Part shown: one piece after another, positions 55,317 through 64,000 of the stretch
How the letters are laid out: the number at the start of each line of letters is the position of its first letter
Position numbering within the stretch: position 1 is the stretch's first letter
Source: Muricauda sp. MAR_2010_75
GTDB taxonomy: Bacteria; Bacteroidota; Bacteroidia; Flavobacteriales; Flavobacteriaceae
Assembly (NCBI RefSeq): GCF_000745185.1
Contig: NZ_JQNJ01000001.1
Coordinates: 620,001 to 684,000, forward strand
Direction: 5' to 3'
DNA length: 64,000 bases
The notes under the pieces: generated by a model
Database searches by the model: none
What the model was told of the DNA's origin: nothing
What the model saw: only the letters and a program-made list of their open reading frames with translations
Made by a program: the position numbers and the translations under genes

Positions 55317-55426
55317 TCCCAATATAATTAATTTCAAAGATTTTTTATTGTTTGTCGTATTTTATATCAATTCATGCGTTGGCCAACTCTTAAAAAATGG
55401 TCTGAATGGACATTTTGGCTATAAAA

Positions 55427-55450
55427 AAAGCACCCATTAAAAGGTGCTTT
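55427..55450 (-). terminator. intrinsic terminator of the last secreted-paralog gene
   Basis: The 8-bp stem AAAGCACC/GGTGCTTT (55427-55434 and 55443-55450) has an 8-nt loop and a following T tract on the minus strand. It lies 22 bp after the stop of the gene at 55473. The gap 55317-55426 holds nothing else apart from AT-rich sequence. Confidence 0.88.
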
Positions 55451-55472
55451 GACTGTAATAGTTTTTCTTTTT

Positions 55473-56294
55473 TCAGTTACTGGCCACAGCAATCTCATTG
55501 CCCATTATATCCGCTTTTCTAAAAACGGAAACTAAATCTTCCGCGTTCTTAAAACCAATACTCTTTTTCTTGATATACTTTGCCAATTCCTTTTTGGAAG
55601 AGCCATCAAAAAAGTCCAATACTTTTTTCTTGTTCAATTTGGCATAGACTGGTGGATCATTGGAAACCGCCACGTAGTACTCCGTCTTGTCTGAAAAGCG
55701 TGGTGGAAAATCAGTTCCATGGGATGTCTTTGCGTATTTTCCATCCTTATAGGTTTTGCGCAACCTTTCATATACTGTGTAGGTGTTTCCTTCATATATG
55801 GAAACCACATAACCCTTTACCATCTCATCGTTGTCGTCCTTGAACGACATATACCTATATTCGCGTCCATCAACCACACAAGAGACATCCTCGTCCCGAA
55901 TAAGTGATTCTTTTGTAAGGCTATACTTGTTTCGCTTCACCTCCAAGTCATCGTTAAATGCATCATATCGCACATAAAATTCTGCAACCTCCTCGCCTTT
56001 GTCATAAATAGTGGCCTTTTTAAATTCCTTCACATAATAGGCACTTCCCTGCACTCTGGCATATCCATCTGTTTTGGTGAACGTAACATCCCCAAACTTG
56101 TTCCTTAAATCGGAAAAAAAGTTCATTACGGAGGGATTGTTGCCCAATGAGGCCTGAGATGTACAACAGAGACCGAGCGCATCCCTACCCGCCTTATCAC
56201 CTCCTTTAGCAAAGGCAGGGTTCATCAATTGGTATTGACCAAAAGCCGATACCCCCAACAGGAATAGAAAACAAGAGATTAGTTGCTTTTTCAT
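55473..56294 (-). CDS. secreted tandem-paralog family protein, divergent member
   Basis: The 273-residue protein has a signal peptide (MKKQLISCFLFLLGVSAFGQ). It belongs to the family of the next four genes: SLGNNPSVMNFFSDLRNKFGD, VAEFYVRYDAFNDDLEVKR, KTEYYVAVSNDPPVY and a helical Lys-rich end match their conserved blocks. It is the most divergent: the GNIHVQGEGGVF start is missing, a CCTSQ pair stands near residue 43, and the C-terminal LLNLFAY ending is replaced. No enzyme motif is seen. Its own upstream region (164 bp) and terminator suggest a separate transcript. Confidence 0.78.
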   Translation of the reverse strand: MKKQLISCFLFLLGVSAFGQYQLMNPAFAKGGDKAGRDALGLCCTSQASLGNNPSVMNFFSDLRNKFGDVTFTKTDGYARVQGSAYYVKEFKKATIYDKGEEVAEFYVRYDAFNDDLEVKRNKYSLTKESLIRDEDVSCVVDGREYRYMSFKDDNDEMVKGYVVSIYEGNTYTVYERLRKTYKDGKYAKTSHGTDFPPRFSDKTEYYVAVSNDPPVYAKLNKKKVLDFFDGSSKKELAKYIKKKSIGFKNAEDLVSVFRKADIMGNEIAVASN

Positions 56295-56458
56295 TTTTTT
56301 GTTTTTAAGATTAACTTCAAAAATTCTACGTTTTACTCTCCATGAAGTCTTTGCATCTGAAGGATACCATGCATCACAATTTTTATTCTTTTTTAAGATA
56401 CATAAATTCCCTAAATAACATTCTAAATTTCAAATAAATACAATCTTTGCTACCTTTA

Positions 56459-57223
56459 CTACAACGAATTACCATACGCGAATAGGTTCCGCAAATCGTC
56501 ACCATCATTTACATTGGGACGCTTATCCTTAATATAACTTTTGATTGCTTTCTGGTCTTCCTCGGAAAACATAGAGAGCACGTCAGATTTTCTGGTCTTC
56601 ATAAACATGGGAACATCACCGGTTTTGGAGACATAGTATTCGGTCTTGTCCAAAAAGCGGTGCGGAAAGGAGTTGTCCAACGAGGTCTTGGCAGGTTTTC
56701 CTTCTTTGAACACTTTTATATGCTTTACAAAAAGCGTATAGTCGTCACCAGTTACCACTGGGGTCAGATACCCTTTTTGAGGGTTGCCGTCCTCATCAGT
56801 ATACCCGAGGTAATAGTATTCGTTGCCATTTACAGCGCAGGAATAGATGGGATGCTTTACCATGGCACGCACCACGTTTGACCCCAGTGTCTCCTCTAGT
56901 TCCACTTCATCATTATAGGCATCGTATCGCATATACAGCTTTTTAAACTCTTCCCCGTCTTCATATAGAGACCCCAAAGTAAAATTCTCATTAAGGTATA
57001 TAGTCCCATCAATATCTTCCAGGGTCAAGTTTACCTCTTCACCCATGCGGCCAAACTTGATTCGCATGTCATTATATAAGTTTAGCACGTGAGGATTGTT
57101 GCCGAACGCAGATTCATGGTCAAAGCTTCCACCATTTACTCCTGGTTGCACATTTACATTCTGGGCAACACTGGAATTCAGGAAAAAAGCACCTAGGACA
57201 AGTGCGAATATGTATGGCTTCAT
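56459..57223 (-). CDS. secreted tandem-paralog family protein
   Basis: The 254-residue protein has a signal peptide (MKPYIFALVLGAFFLNSSVAQ) and a full family domain: NPHVLNLYNDMRIKFGRMGE, VNLTLEDIDGTIYLNENFTL, LYMRYDAYNDEVELEE, YSCAVNGNEYYYLGYTDEDG, IKVFKEGKPAKTSL, FPHRFLDKTEYYVSKTGDVP and an ending NLFAYGN. One Cys is conserved (YSC). Thirty-nine bp from the next copy, so likely in one transcript with it. Unknown role; the RYDAYND, acidic and Lys-rich parts suggest a beta-sheet domain with a helical tail. Confidence 0.8.
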   Translation of the reverse strand: MKPYIFALVLGAFFLNSSVAQNVNVQPGVNGGSFDHESAFGNNPHVLNLYNDMRIKFGRMGEEVNLTLEDIDGTIYLNENFTLGSLYEDGEEFKKLYMRYDAYNDEVELEETLGSNVVRAMVKHPIYSCAVNGNEYYYLGYTDEDGNPQKGYLTPVVTGDDYTLFVKHIKVFKEGKPAKTSLDNSFPHRFLDKTEYYVSKTGDVPMFMKTRKSDVLSMFSEEDQKAIKSYIKDKRPNVNDGDDLRNLFAYGNSL

Positions 57224-57262
57224 AACTGTACTGTTTAAGATTTAATTTCTTTGCCTTCCACT

Positions 57263-58063
57263 TTATAAGGTATTGGCGTAAGCAAAAAGATTCTGCAGAT
57301 CATCCTCATCATTTAGATTGGGCCGTTTTTCCTTCATATAGTTTTTCATGATCTTTTGATTCTTCTCACGAAACAAAGAAAGTATTTCTGATTTTCTTGT
57401 CTTTACAAAAACGGGTACGTCACCTGACTTGGAAACATAAAATTCTGTCTTATCCAAAAAACGGTGCGGGAAGGAATTGTCCAACGAGGTCTTGGCGGGT
57501 TTCCCCTCTTTAAAAACTTTTATTTGCTTCATGAACAAGGCGTAGTTCTCACCAGCCGTCAATGGCATCAAGTACCCTCTTTGGGATTCACCATCTTCAT
57601 CTATATACCCTATGAACTGGTAGACCTCCCCATTCATTGAGCAAGAGTACTTTGGATGTTGCACCATGGCCCGAACCACATCATCATCTTTGGATTCCTT
57701 TAGCTCCACTTCGTCATTATAGGCATCATAACGCAGGTACAACTTCTTAAAAGCAATACCGTCTTCATACAATGTGCCCAGAGTAAAGTTCTCATTGGGG
57801 TAGATGCTCCCATCAATATCTTCCAAGGTGAGATTGACTTCTTCTCCCAAGCGACCAAACTTATTCCGCATGTCATTGTAAAGGTTCATCATGGCAGGGT
57901 TGTTCCCCAAACCACCACCTTCACCACTCTTCAACAACGCCAGTCTATCCGCAGTAAAAACACCTCCTTCTCCTTGCACATGGATATTACCTTGGGCATT
58001 TATAGCGGTTACCACTCCGAGAATTAAAAAAATTCCCAATACTTTTCTTTTTATCATTTTCAT
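57263..58063 (-). CDS. secreted tandem-paralog family protein
   Basis: The 266-residue protein has a signal peptide (hydrophobic IFLILGVVTAINAQ) and the GNIHVQGEGGVFTADRL start of the mature part. The family domain is complete: NNPAMMNLYNDMRNKFGRL, VNLTLEDIDGSIYPNENF, KKLYLRYDAYNDEVELKE, YSCSMNGEVYQFIGYIDEDG, FKEGKPAKTSLDNSFPHRF, KTEFYVSKSGDVPVFVKT and NLFAYANTL. ATG 58063 was used; ATG 58057 is also possible. Fifty-one bp separate it from the preceding copy. Confidence 0.8.
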   Translation of the reverse strand: MKMIKRKVLGIFLILGVVTAINAQGNIHVQGEGGVFTADRLALLKSGEGGGLGNNPAMMNLYNDMRNKFGRLGEEVNLTLEDIDGSIYPNENFTLGTLYEDGIAFKKLYLRYDAYNDEVELKESKDDDVVRAMVQHPKYSCSMNGEVYQFIGYIDEDGESQRGYLMPLTAGENYALFMKQIKVFKEGKPAKTSLDNSFPHRFLDKTEFYVSKSGDVPVFVKTRKSEILSLFREKNQKIMKNYMKEKRPNLNDEDDLQNLFAYANTL

Positions 58064-58114
58064 TTTTTTTGATTCTACTATACAGAGGGCTACAGCAATA
58101 TAACGTCTGCAATT

Positions 58115-58918
58115 TTACAATGAATTTGCATAAGCGAAGAGATTCATCAAATCCCTACTGTCATCAAAATCGATGCGCTTACCCTTCACATAATTTTTCA
58201 TGGCTCCATATTGATCATCAGGAAACACAGAAAGCACATCCGACTTTTTCGTTTTCATGAACTTCGGGAACTCCCCTCCTGAGGACACATAATACTCGGT
58301 CTTGTCCAAAAAGCGGTGCGGGAAAGAATTATCCAACGAGGTCTTAGCCGGTTTGCCTTCTTTAAAGACTTTTATCTGTTTTTCATACAAAACATAGCCA
58401 TCTCCATAAACCAAGGGTTTTAAATATCCACTTACAGACTCGCCATCTTCATTTTGGTAATCCATATAGACAAATTTATCACCATCAATGGAGCAAGAAT
58501 ACTTTGGATGCTTCACCATGGCCCGGACCATTTCAGAATCCGCTGACTCCTTTAACTCCACCTCGTCATTGTAAGCATCATACCGAAGGTACAACCTTTT
58601 AAATGCCACCCCATCTTCATAGAGGGCACCTAAGGTAAAGTCCTCATTCAGGTATATGGTCCCATCAATATCATCTAAAGTAAGATTCACCTCTTCTCCC
58701 ATGCGACCAAATTTCATTCGCATGTCGTTGTATAGATCCATCATGGCTGGGTTATTGCCCAAACCAGCCTGTTCACCGTGATCACTTTTCAGCAAAGCCA
58801 ATCTCGCTGGGGTAAACACCCCACCTTCTCCCTGCACATGGATATTTCCCTGGGCATAAACCGAGACCATTGTCCCAATCATAAAACAGGTCCAAATAAA
58901 GTTTTCTTTGTTTTTCAT
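58115..58918 (-). CDS. secreted tandem-paralog family protein
   Basis: The 267-residue protein has a signal peptide (FIWTCFMIGTMVSVYAQ) and mature start GNIHVQGEGGVFTPARLALL. The full domain has NPAMMDLYNDMRMKFGRMGE, LTLDDIDGTIYLNEDFTLGA, YLRYDAYNDEVELKE, YSCSIDGDKFVYMDYQNEDG, FKEGKPAKTSLDNSFPHRF and NLFAYANSL. It is highly similar at DNA level to its neighbours, as in the shared CCAACGAGGTCTT core. Thirty-four bp follow the first copy. Confidence 0.8.
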   Translation of the reverse strand: MKNKENFIWTCFMIGTMVSVYAQGNIHVQGEGGVFTPARLALLKSDHGEQAGLGNNPAMMDLYNDMRMKFGRMGEEVNLTLDDIDGTIYLNEDFTLGALYEDGVAFKRLYLRYDAYNDEVELKESADSEMVRAMVKHPKYSCSIDGDKFVYMDYQNEDGESVSGYLKPLVYGDGYVLYEKQIKVFKEGKPAKTSLDNSFPHRFLDKTEYYVSSGGEFPKFMKTKKSDVLSVFPDDQYGAMKNYVKGKRIDFDDSRDLMNLFAYANSL

Positions 58919-58952
58919 TTTTTGATTTTTATTCCATTAAGGGAAACAACTT

Positions 58953-59765
58953 CTATAAAGTATTGGCGTATGCAAACAAATTTAGCAAATCTATATCCTT
59001 ATCCACATTGCTCCTTTTATCCTTCATATATTTCTTAACTTCTTTTTGATCCTTATCTGAAAAAACCGATAACACTTCCTTCTTCTTTGTTTTCATGTAG
59101 GAAGGCGTTCCTCCATCAATCGAAACATAATACTTGGTCCTATCCAAAAATCGATGCGGAAATGGCCTGTCCAAAGAAGTCTTTGCCAGTTTCCCTTCTT
59201 TAAAGACTTTAAGTTGTTTTTGATAAAGCACATATTCCCTACCTCTGACCATTGGGGTAAGGTAACCTTTGACAATTGCACCATTTTCATCCACATATTC
59301 CATGAACACAAATTCATTTCCTTGAATGGAGCATGAATATTCCTCATTTTTTACCATAGCCCTGGTGGTTTCAGCATTTGGGCTTGTCCTAAGTTCTATC
59401 TCGTCATTATATGCATCATATCGGGCGTACATTCTTTTAAAAACAACACCATTATGATAAAGTGCACCCAATTGAAATGATTCATCCACATAAATTGTGC
59501 CATCAATGTCATCCAAAGTAAGGTTCACCTCTTCTCCCAAACGCGCAAACTTCATCCGTAAATCACTAAAAAGGTTCATGGCACTTGGGTTATTGCCAAG
59601 GTCATACTCTTCCGCATACCCCGCACTGCTGTTTCCTTTAAGACCAGCCAGTCTATTTGCCGTAAATACACCGCCTTCGCCTGGAGAATGAATATTGCCC
59701 TGAGCATTTGCATGGAAGCCAAAGAATATTATAAAACCAAAAGTGACATAAAACAACCTTCTCAT
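58953..59765 (-). CDS. secreted tandem-paralog family protein, first copy
   Basis: The 270-residue protein has a signal peptide (MRRLFYVTFGFIIFFGFHANAQ) and the mature start GNIHSPGEGGVFTANRLAGL. The domain shows NPSAMNLFSDLRMKFARLGE, LTLDDIDGTIYVDESFQLGA, MYARYDAYNDEIELRT, YSCSIQGNEFVFMEYVDENG, FKEGKLAKTSLDRPFPHRF and NLFAYANTL. As the copy nearest to the SusC gene it would be transcribed first, from somewhere in 59766-59860. No consensus promoter was found there. Confidence 0.8.
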   Translation of the reverse strand: MRRLFYVTFGFIIFFGFHANAQGNIHSPGEGGVFTANRLAGLKGNSSAGYAEEYDLGNNPSAMNLFSDLRMKFARLGEEVNLTLDDIDGTIYVDESFQLGALYHNGVVFKRMYARYDAYNDEIELRTSPNAETTRAMVKNEEYSCSIQGNEFVFMEYVDENGAIVKGYLTPMVRGREYVLYQKQLKVFKEGKLAKTSLDRPFPHRFLDRTKYYVSIDGGTPSYMKTKKKEVLSVFSDKDQKEVKKYMKDKRSNVDKDIDLLNLFAYANTL

Positions 59766-60194
59766 GGTTTAGAACTTTAAGATAAAATTAAGTATCTACC
59801 TTAAATATATAAAAATTAAGGGGTTATGCACTATGGAAGACGTATAAATGTCATTTCTATTAAAAGAACATGGGCAAATGCGCCAAAACCTCAAAAAGAA
59901 CAATCTAAAATTTTTAAGTATATATAATAAGGTATAAGCAAAACCAATAATTGAATAATCCACAGCAACTTGCATATATAGCTACATCCGCACGAAAACC
60001 CCAACCCTAAATTTGGCACTATTTTATTATCAACATAATTTTTAATGCGCCAAATTAAGAAGTCCATTAAATACCAAAGGTCATTTTGAGGTTATTGCAT
60101 TTGCTAACATCATCTTAAAAATTTAGTAAAATTAGTTTGGATTATTAACATGAAATTATGATTTTAGCGGCTAGCTAATTCAAATAATTTAAAA
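59766..60194. promoter_or_regulatory. 429-bp divergent intergenic region; weak susC promoter candidate
   Basis: The region is very AT-rich and has no reading frame of note. TTTG at 60136-60139 and TGATTTTA at 60159-60166, 19 nt apart, are an imperfect match to TTTG-N19-TAnnTTTG, the -7 box ending 28 bp before the SusC ATG. Divergent genes on both sides make it the likely site of shared control. No palindromic operator was identified. Confidence 0.4.
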
Positions 60195-63100
60195 ATGAGA
60201 ACAAAACTTAATGGATTGTTAACGCTGTTATTGGCGTTTGTTGTGCATGTATCCTTTGCACAGGACAAGACGATTACAGGTACTGTTACGGATTCCGATG
60301 GTCTTCCGTTGCCTGGGGTCAACATTGTCGTCGAAGGGACCACCAACGGTACCCAAACAGATTTTGATGGTAACTATTCGATCAGTGCAAGTCAAGGTCA
60401 AACATTGCTTTTCACCTATATAGGGCAAAGAGCCACAAGTAGACCAGTTGGTGCAGGAAGTGTGATCAATGTTCAGATGGAAGAGGACACCCAGGCTCTT
60501 GAAGAGGTGGTTGTGACTGCCCTTGGTATTAAAAGGGAGAAGCAGGCCCTTGGATATGCGGTTGCCGAGGTAAGCTCCGAACAACTTGAGGAGAAAGCAG
60601 AAGGTGACCTTGGACGTGTCCTTATGGGTAAGGCCTCCGGGGTGAACATCACCCAGCAAAGTGGTCTGTCCGGATCCGGTACCAATATTATCATCCGGGG
60701 TTTTAACTCCTTTAGCCAAAGTAACCAACCACTGTTCATTGTGGACGGTGTTCCCTTCAACGGAGACACCAACCCCTCAGGTAGACAGGGCAGCCGTCAG
60801 GATTTCATCAACGGTAACAACGGTTCCAGTAGGTTCTTGGATCTTGACCCGAACAGCATTGAGAGTGTGAACGTATTGAAAGGTCTTGCGGCCTCCACAC
60901 TATATGGATCTTTGGGTAGAAACGGTGTGATTTTGATCACCACCAAGGCAGGAGCAGGAGGAGAAGGAGCCAAGAAGACTGAAATTACAGTTACTTCTTC
61001 CATGTTCTTCAATGAGATTGCTTCACAGCCAGAATATCAGGATGAGTATGGTAACGGTTTTGACCAGGCCTTCGGATGGTTCTTCAGTAACTGGGGACCA
61101 GCCTTTAGAAGAGAAGGGCGTGCTGGTTGGGGAAATAGTTCAGCTTTTGATGCAAATGGAACATTGCCCCACCCATATTCAACATCAACTGACGCCATTC
61201 AGGCCGCTTTCCCAGAATTTCAGGGCGCACGCTATGAGTGGAGACCGTATAAGAGTTTTGAAAATTTCTTCAAAACAGGTACGGTTACCAATACTTCCAT
61301 CAACGTTGCAGGAGCCTCTTCTGACGGAAAAATTTCATACAACGCCAACTATGGCTATTTGAAAGACCAAGGTTTTACTCCAGGCAACAGTTTAAACAGG
61401 AACAACTTTGGTATTGGGGGTAGAGCAGTATTGAGCAACAAGTTCACCGTTTCAGGTACTCTTAACTATGCGCGTACGAAGTTCATCTCTCCACCTGTGG
61501 CATTGAGCCAGGGTAACGGAGCCACTGGTAGTGGTTCATCCGTATTTGGAGATTTGTTCTTTACACCGCGTTCGGTTGATGTTTTAGGATTACCTTATCA
61601 AGACCCAATCACTGGTGGTAGTGTTTACTATCGTCAGAACAACTCCATTCAGCACCCCTTGTGGACCGTGAACAACGCCGGTACACGGCAGCAGACCAAC
61701 AGGGTGTTTGGTAACCTAGGTATACAATATGACCTGAGCGAAAACCTTAACTTGGTCTATAGGGTTGGTATTGATAACTACAGTGAGAACAACACAAACT
61801 ACCAGAATAAAGGTGGTGTAAACAGTAACAGTAACGATATCAGGCTACAGAGCGGTGTCTATGAGACTTGGAACAACACCAATACTATTTGGGACCACAA
61901 CGTTGCCATAAACGGTGATTTCGATTTGACCGAAACCGTTGGAAGTACCTTCAACATAGGTTTCAATGGAAGAAGGGAAGTCTTCAACCAGACTGGTGTC
62001 GCAAGTGATGGCCAGCAAGTATTTGGCGTGCTTCGCCACTTCAACTTCTTGAACCAAAACGAGATTCAACAAACATCAGAACGTAATGTAATTGGTCTCT
62101 ACGGACAGGTTGAGTTTGATTACGACAACTTTGTGTTTGTTACGCTGGCCGGAAGAAACGACTGGGTATCCAACTTGGATACGGAGAACAGGGCATTGTT
62201 CTACCCTAGTGCGAGTTTGTCCTTTGTTCCAACGACCGCATTTGACGGTCTGAAGAGCGATGTGCTGAACTATCTTAAGATACGAGCAGGTTACGGTACC
62301 TCTGCAGGTTTCCCTGACCAAAACTCTGATTCTTACCCAATTGCCGCGAGACTTTCTTTGGACACACAGGATTTCCAAGATAATACCGGTAGAAATATCG
62401 TAACCAATACAACTCCGTTAACATTGGGTAACCCAGACCTATTGCCTGAGCAAGTTTCAGAGATTGAATTAGGGGTTGAATCTAGATGGTGGGATGGCAG
62501 AATTACATTCGATGCCTCTGTTTACCAAAGAACAACAACCGATTTGATCGTGACACAACCCTTGGATCCAGCTTCTGGATACTTTAGGACCACCACTAAC
62601 GTAGGTGAGATTAAAGGTGAAGGGGTTGAGATTGACCTTGGTTTGAATTTGATCAGAAGTGATAGCGATGGCTTTAACTGGAGGTCCAATGTGAACTTCA
62701 GTGCCACCGAAACTACGGTTGAGGACTTGGGCCAGGATACGGACCTGATTGTTTACTCTGGTTTCGGAAACTTGGGTAACGCTGCCATAGAAGGTGAGCC
62801 CCTTGGTGTAATCTATAGTTCACGTATATTAAGAGATGAAGATGGAAACTTGGTGACCAACTCTTCTGGAGACTATGTACAGGATTCCCAAGATGGTATC
62901 ATTGGAGATCCAAACCCTGACTTTCTACTTAACTTCATCAATAATTTCAGCTTCAAGAACTTCAACTTAGGCTTCCAGTTCAACTGGACCCAGGGTGGGG
63001 ATATCTACTCAAGTACGATCAGTACCTTGTTAGGTAGAGGTTTGATTGTTGAAACAGTAGATAGGGAGAACACATACATCCTACCCGGTGTAAACCAAAG

Positions 63101-63446
63101 TACTGGTGAACCTAATGACGTTCAGATCAACAATTCAGATTACTTCTTTAACAACATTCTTTTCGGCCCTAGTGAGCTTCAAGTTTATGATGCCACAGTT
63201 CTTAGGCTTCAAGAAGTTTCCCTAGGCTACTCGGTTCCCAAGAAGTTCTTGGACAAAACACCTTTTGGCGCATTGTCATTCACAGTATCTGGTTTCAACC
63301 TTTGGTATGATGCCATAAACACGCCTGACGGTGCCAATTTTGACCCTAATACCTCTGGTACAGGTGTCGGTAACGGTTTTGGATTTGATTTCTTGAACGG
63401 ACCTAGCTCTAGAAGATATGGATTCAGTGTTAAAGCAACATTCTAA
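60195..63446 (+). CDS. SusC/RagA-family TonB-linked outer-membrane transporter
   Basis: The 1083-residue protein imports oligosaccharides or peptides in complex with a SusD lipoprotein. It has a signal peptide (NGLLTLLLAFVVHVSFAQ), a CarboxypepD_reg-like domain (ITGTVTDSDGLPLPGVNIVV to about 100), the hallmark EEVVVTALGIKREKQALGYA near 105, a plug (LMGKASGVNITQQSGLSGSG, IIIRGFNSFSQSNQPLFIVD) and a long barrel ending RRYGFSVKATF. The SusD partner follows after 1 bp. No glycoside hydrolase or protease gene is in view, so the substrate is open. Confidence 0.95.
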   Translation: MRTKLNGLLTLLLAFVVHVSFAQDKTITGTVTDSDGLPLPGVNIVVEGTTNGTQTDFDGNYSISASQGQTLLFTYIGQRATSRPVGAGSVINVQMEEDTQALEEVVVTALGIKREKQALGYAVAEVSSEQLEEKAEGDLGRVLMGKASGVNITQQSGLSGSGTNIIIRGFNSFSQSNQPLFIVDGVPFNGDTNPSGRQGSRQDFINGNNGSSRFLDLDPNSIESVNVLKGLAASTLYGSLGRNGVILITTKAGAGGEGAKKTEITVTSSMFFNEIASQPEYQDEYGNGFDQAFGWFFSNWGPAFRREGRAGWGNSSAFDANGTLPHPYSTSTDAIQAAFPEFQGARYEWRPYKSFENFFKTGTVTNTSINVAGASSDGKISYNANYGYLKDQGFTPGNSLNRNNFGIGGRAVLSNKFTVSGTLNYARTKFISPPVALSQGNGATGSGSSVFGDLFFTPRSVDVLGLPYQDPITGGSVYYRQNNSIQHPLWTVNNAGTRQQTNRVFGNLGIQYDLSENLNLVYRVGIDNYSENNTNYQNKGGVNSNSNDIRLQSGVYETWNNTNTIWDHNVAINGDFDLTETVGSTFNIGFNGRREVFNQTGVASDGQQVFGVLRHFNFLNQNEIQQTSERNVIGLYGQVEFDYDNFVFVTLAGRNDWVSNLDTENRALFYPSASLSFVPTTAFDGLKSDVLNYLKIRAGYGTSAGFPDQNSDSYPIAARLSLDTQDFQDNTGRNIVTNTTPLTLGNPDLLPEQVSEIELGVESRWWDGRITFDASVYQRTTTDLIVTQPLDPASGYFRTTTNVGEIKGEGVEIDLGLNLIRSDSDGFNWRSNVNFSATETTVEDLGQDTDLIVYSGFGNLGNAAIEGEPLGVIYSSRILRDEDGNLVTNSSGDYVQDSQDGIIGDPNPDFLLNFINNFSFKNFNLGFQFNWTQGGDIYSSTISTLLGRGLIVETVDRENTYILPGVNQSTGEPNDVQINNSDYFFNNILFGPSELQVYDATVLRLQEVSLGYSVPKKFLDKTPFGALSFTVSGFNLWYDAINTPDGANFDPNTSGTGVGNGFGFDFLNGPSSRRYGFSVKATF

Positions 63447-63447
63447 G

Positions 63448-64000
63448 ATGAAAAAAATAGTTATAAAAATGAAAAACATAAGCACATATATAGCATCAGC
63501 CTTGCTTGTAGGGTCATTGATGGTATCCTGTGAGTCCACCGAACTGGATCTGACAGAAGACCCCAACTTTTTGACACCACAGCAGGCAAGCCCGGATTTC
63601 TTCCTAAACGCAATACAGGAAGATTTTGCAAGACAGATAGATGGAGAGGCGACAGGGGACCCCCAGGATAACTTCACTTCCGGTGGTAACGTTACCGAAG
63701 ATGGCCTTTCTGTATTGGGAGGTGAACTTACCCGTTTGGTACCGTACAGTTCCCGTGACTACAGAAGTGGTTTTCAGGACATCGATGTGGATGACGAATG
63801 GGACAACGCCTACAGGGGCATCCTTTTTGACATTCGTAACATGGAGCCTCTTGCAGTGGAAGCTGGTCTTACCAGACACTTGGGTATCGCCCAGTTCATT
63901 GAGGCGTACACCATTGTTACTTTGGTGGACTTCTTCGGGGACATTCCTTACACCGAAGCACTACAAGCTCCTGAAATTCTAAACCCTAGTTTAGATAGTG
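63448..64000 (+). CDS. SusD/RagB-family outer-membrane lipoprotein, N-terminal part (cut by window edge)
   Basis: The visible 184 codons encode a lipoprotein signal (ISTYIASALLVGSLMVSC) and the start of a SusD-like domain: DLTEDPNFLTPQQASPDFFL, EWDNAYRGILFDIRNMEPLA and AQFIEAYTIVTLVDFFGDIP, the last being a TPR-like helix and the conserved VDFFGDIPYTEA block. It is the surface lid of the SusC transporter. Start ATG 63448, one bp after the SusC stop; ATG 63469 is an alternative. Its 3' end is outside the window. Confidence 0.93.
   Translation, partial: MKKIVIKMKNISTYIASALLVGSLMVSCESTELDLTEDPNFLTPQQASPDFFLNAIQEDFARQIDGEATGDPQDNFTSGGNVTEDGLSVLGGELTRLVPYSSRDYRSGFQDIDVDDEWDNAYRGILFDIRNMEPLAVEAGLTRHLGIAQFIEAYTIVTLVDFFGDIPYTEALQAPEILNPSLDS

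Noticed and set aside
63448..64000. Truncated SusD gene
   Set aside because: The frame is open to the last base; it ends because the window does.

Overview
The window looks like a chromosome segment from a marine-type member of the Flavobacteriaceae (Bacteroidota), of the Muricauda/Flagellimonas/Maribacter kind; the genus is inferred from general protein resemblance only. The evidence is a SusC/SusD pair, a FecI/FecR/STN-TonB receptor cassette, Bacteroidota promoters (TTTG-N19-TAnnTTTG), a CtlX citrulline hydrolase, lipoprotein and Sec signals typical of the group, and a str/S10 cluster without tuf between fusA and rpsJ.

Layout. 1-11.3 kb: mixed housekeeping and envelope genes (LolC-type permease, NamZ/DUF1343 lipoprotein, sterol-desaturase-like enzyme, Cys-cluster protein, methyltransferase, metzincin-like lipoprotein, QueE, exported RidA, HerA-like ATPase, HxlR regulator with a divergent hydrolase). 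11.3-13.6 kb: folD and ffh, separated by a heptanucleotide tandem repeat. 13.7-19.7 kb: an acidic multi-repeat lipoprotein divergent from an ECF sigma, FecR anti-sigma and TonB receptor. 19.8-22.4 kb: a hairpin-bracketed DUF559 nuclease and an enlarged argS. 22.4-29.6 kb: an accessory stretch with repeat clusters, a CarboxypepD-like protein, an AT-rich OLD-family nuclease and a BCCT transporter with a damaged-looking 5' end. 29.6-37.9 kb: two pentein-fold arginine/citrulline-type enzymes, a small exported protein, citrate synthase, a glycogen-synthase-like enzyme, enolase and carA. 38.0-55.3 kb: the complete rpsL-rpsG-fusA-rpsJ and rplC-to-rplQ ribosomal cluster, all on the minus strand. 55.4-59.8 kb: five tandem paralogous secreted proteins of no family I recognise. 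60.2-64 kb: a SusC gene and the start of its SusD partner, cut by the window edge.

How the genes work together. The ribosomal block runs from a consensus promoter before rpsL (55286-55316), has a strong hairpin/U-tract between rpsJ and rplC, and ends with a terminator after rplQ; eno, gltA and the 31810 gene have their own terminators or promoters. The ECF/FecR/TonB genes form a cell-surface signalling cassette whose divergent acidic lipoprotein is a natural candidate partner. The five secreted paralogs and the SusCD pair diverge from a 429-bp intergenic region and may respond to the same condition.

The most unusual signals are the secreted paralog array, an AT-rich in-frame insertion of about 110-135 residues in ArgRS, a dispersed palindromic repeat that has entered the argS reading frame, hairpins bracketing the DUF559 gene, near-identical repeat modules flanking the OLD-nuclease segment, the (CTGACTT)n tract in the folD leader, and competing RNA hairpins before rplC. 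No tRNA, rRNA or CRISPR array was seen. All family assignments come from reading motifs; no database search was run.
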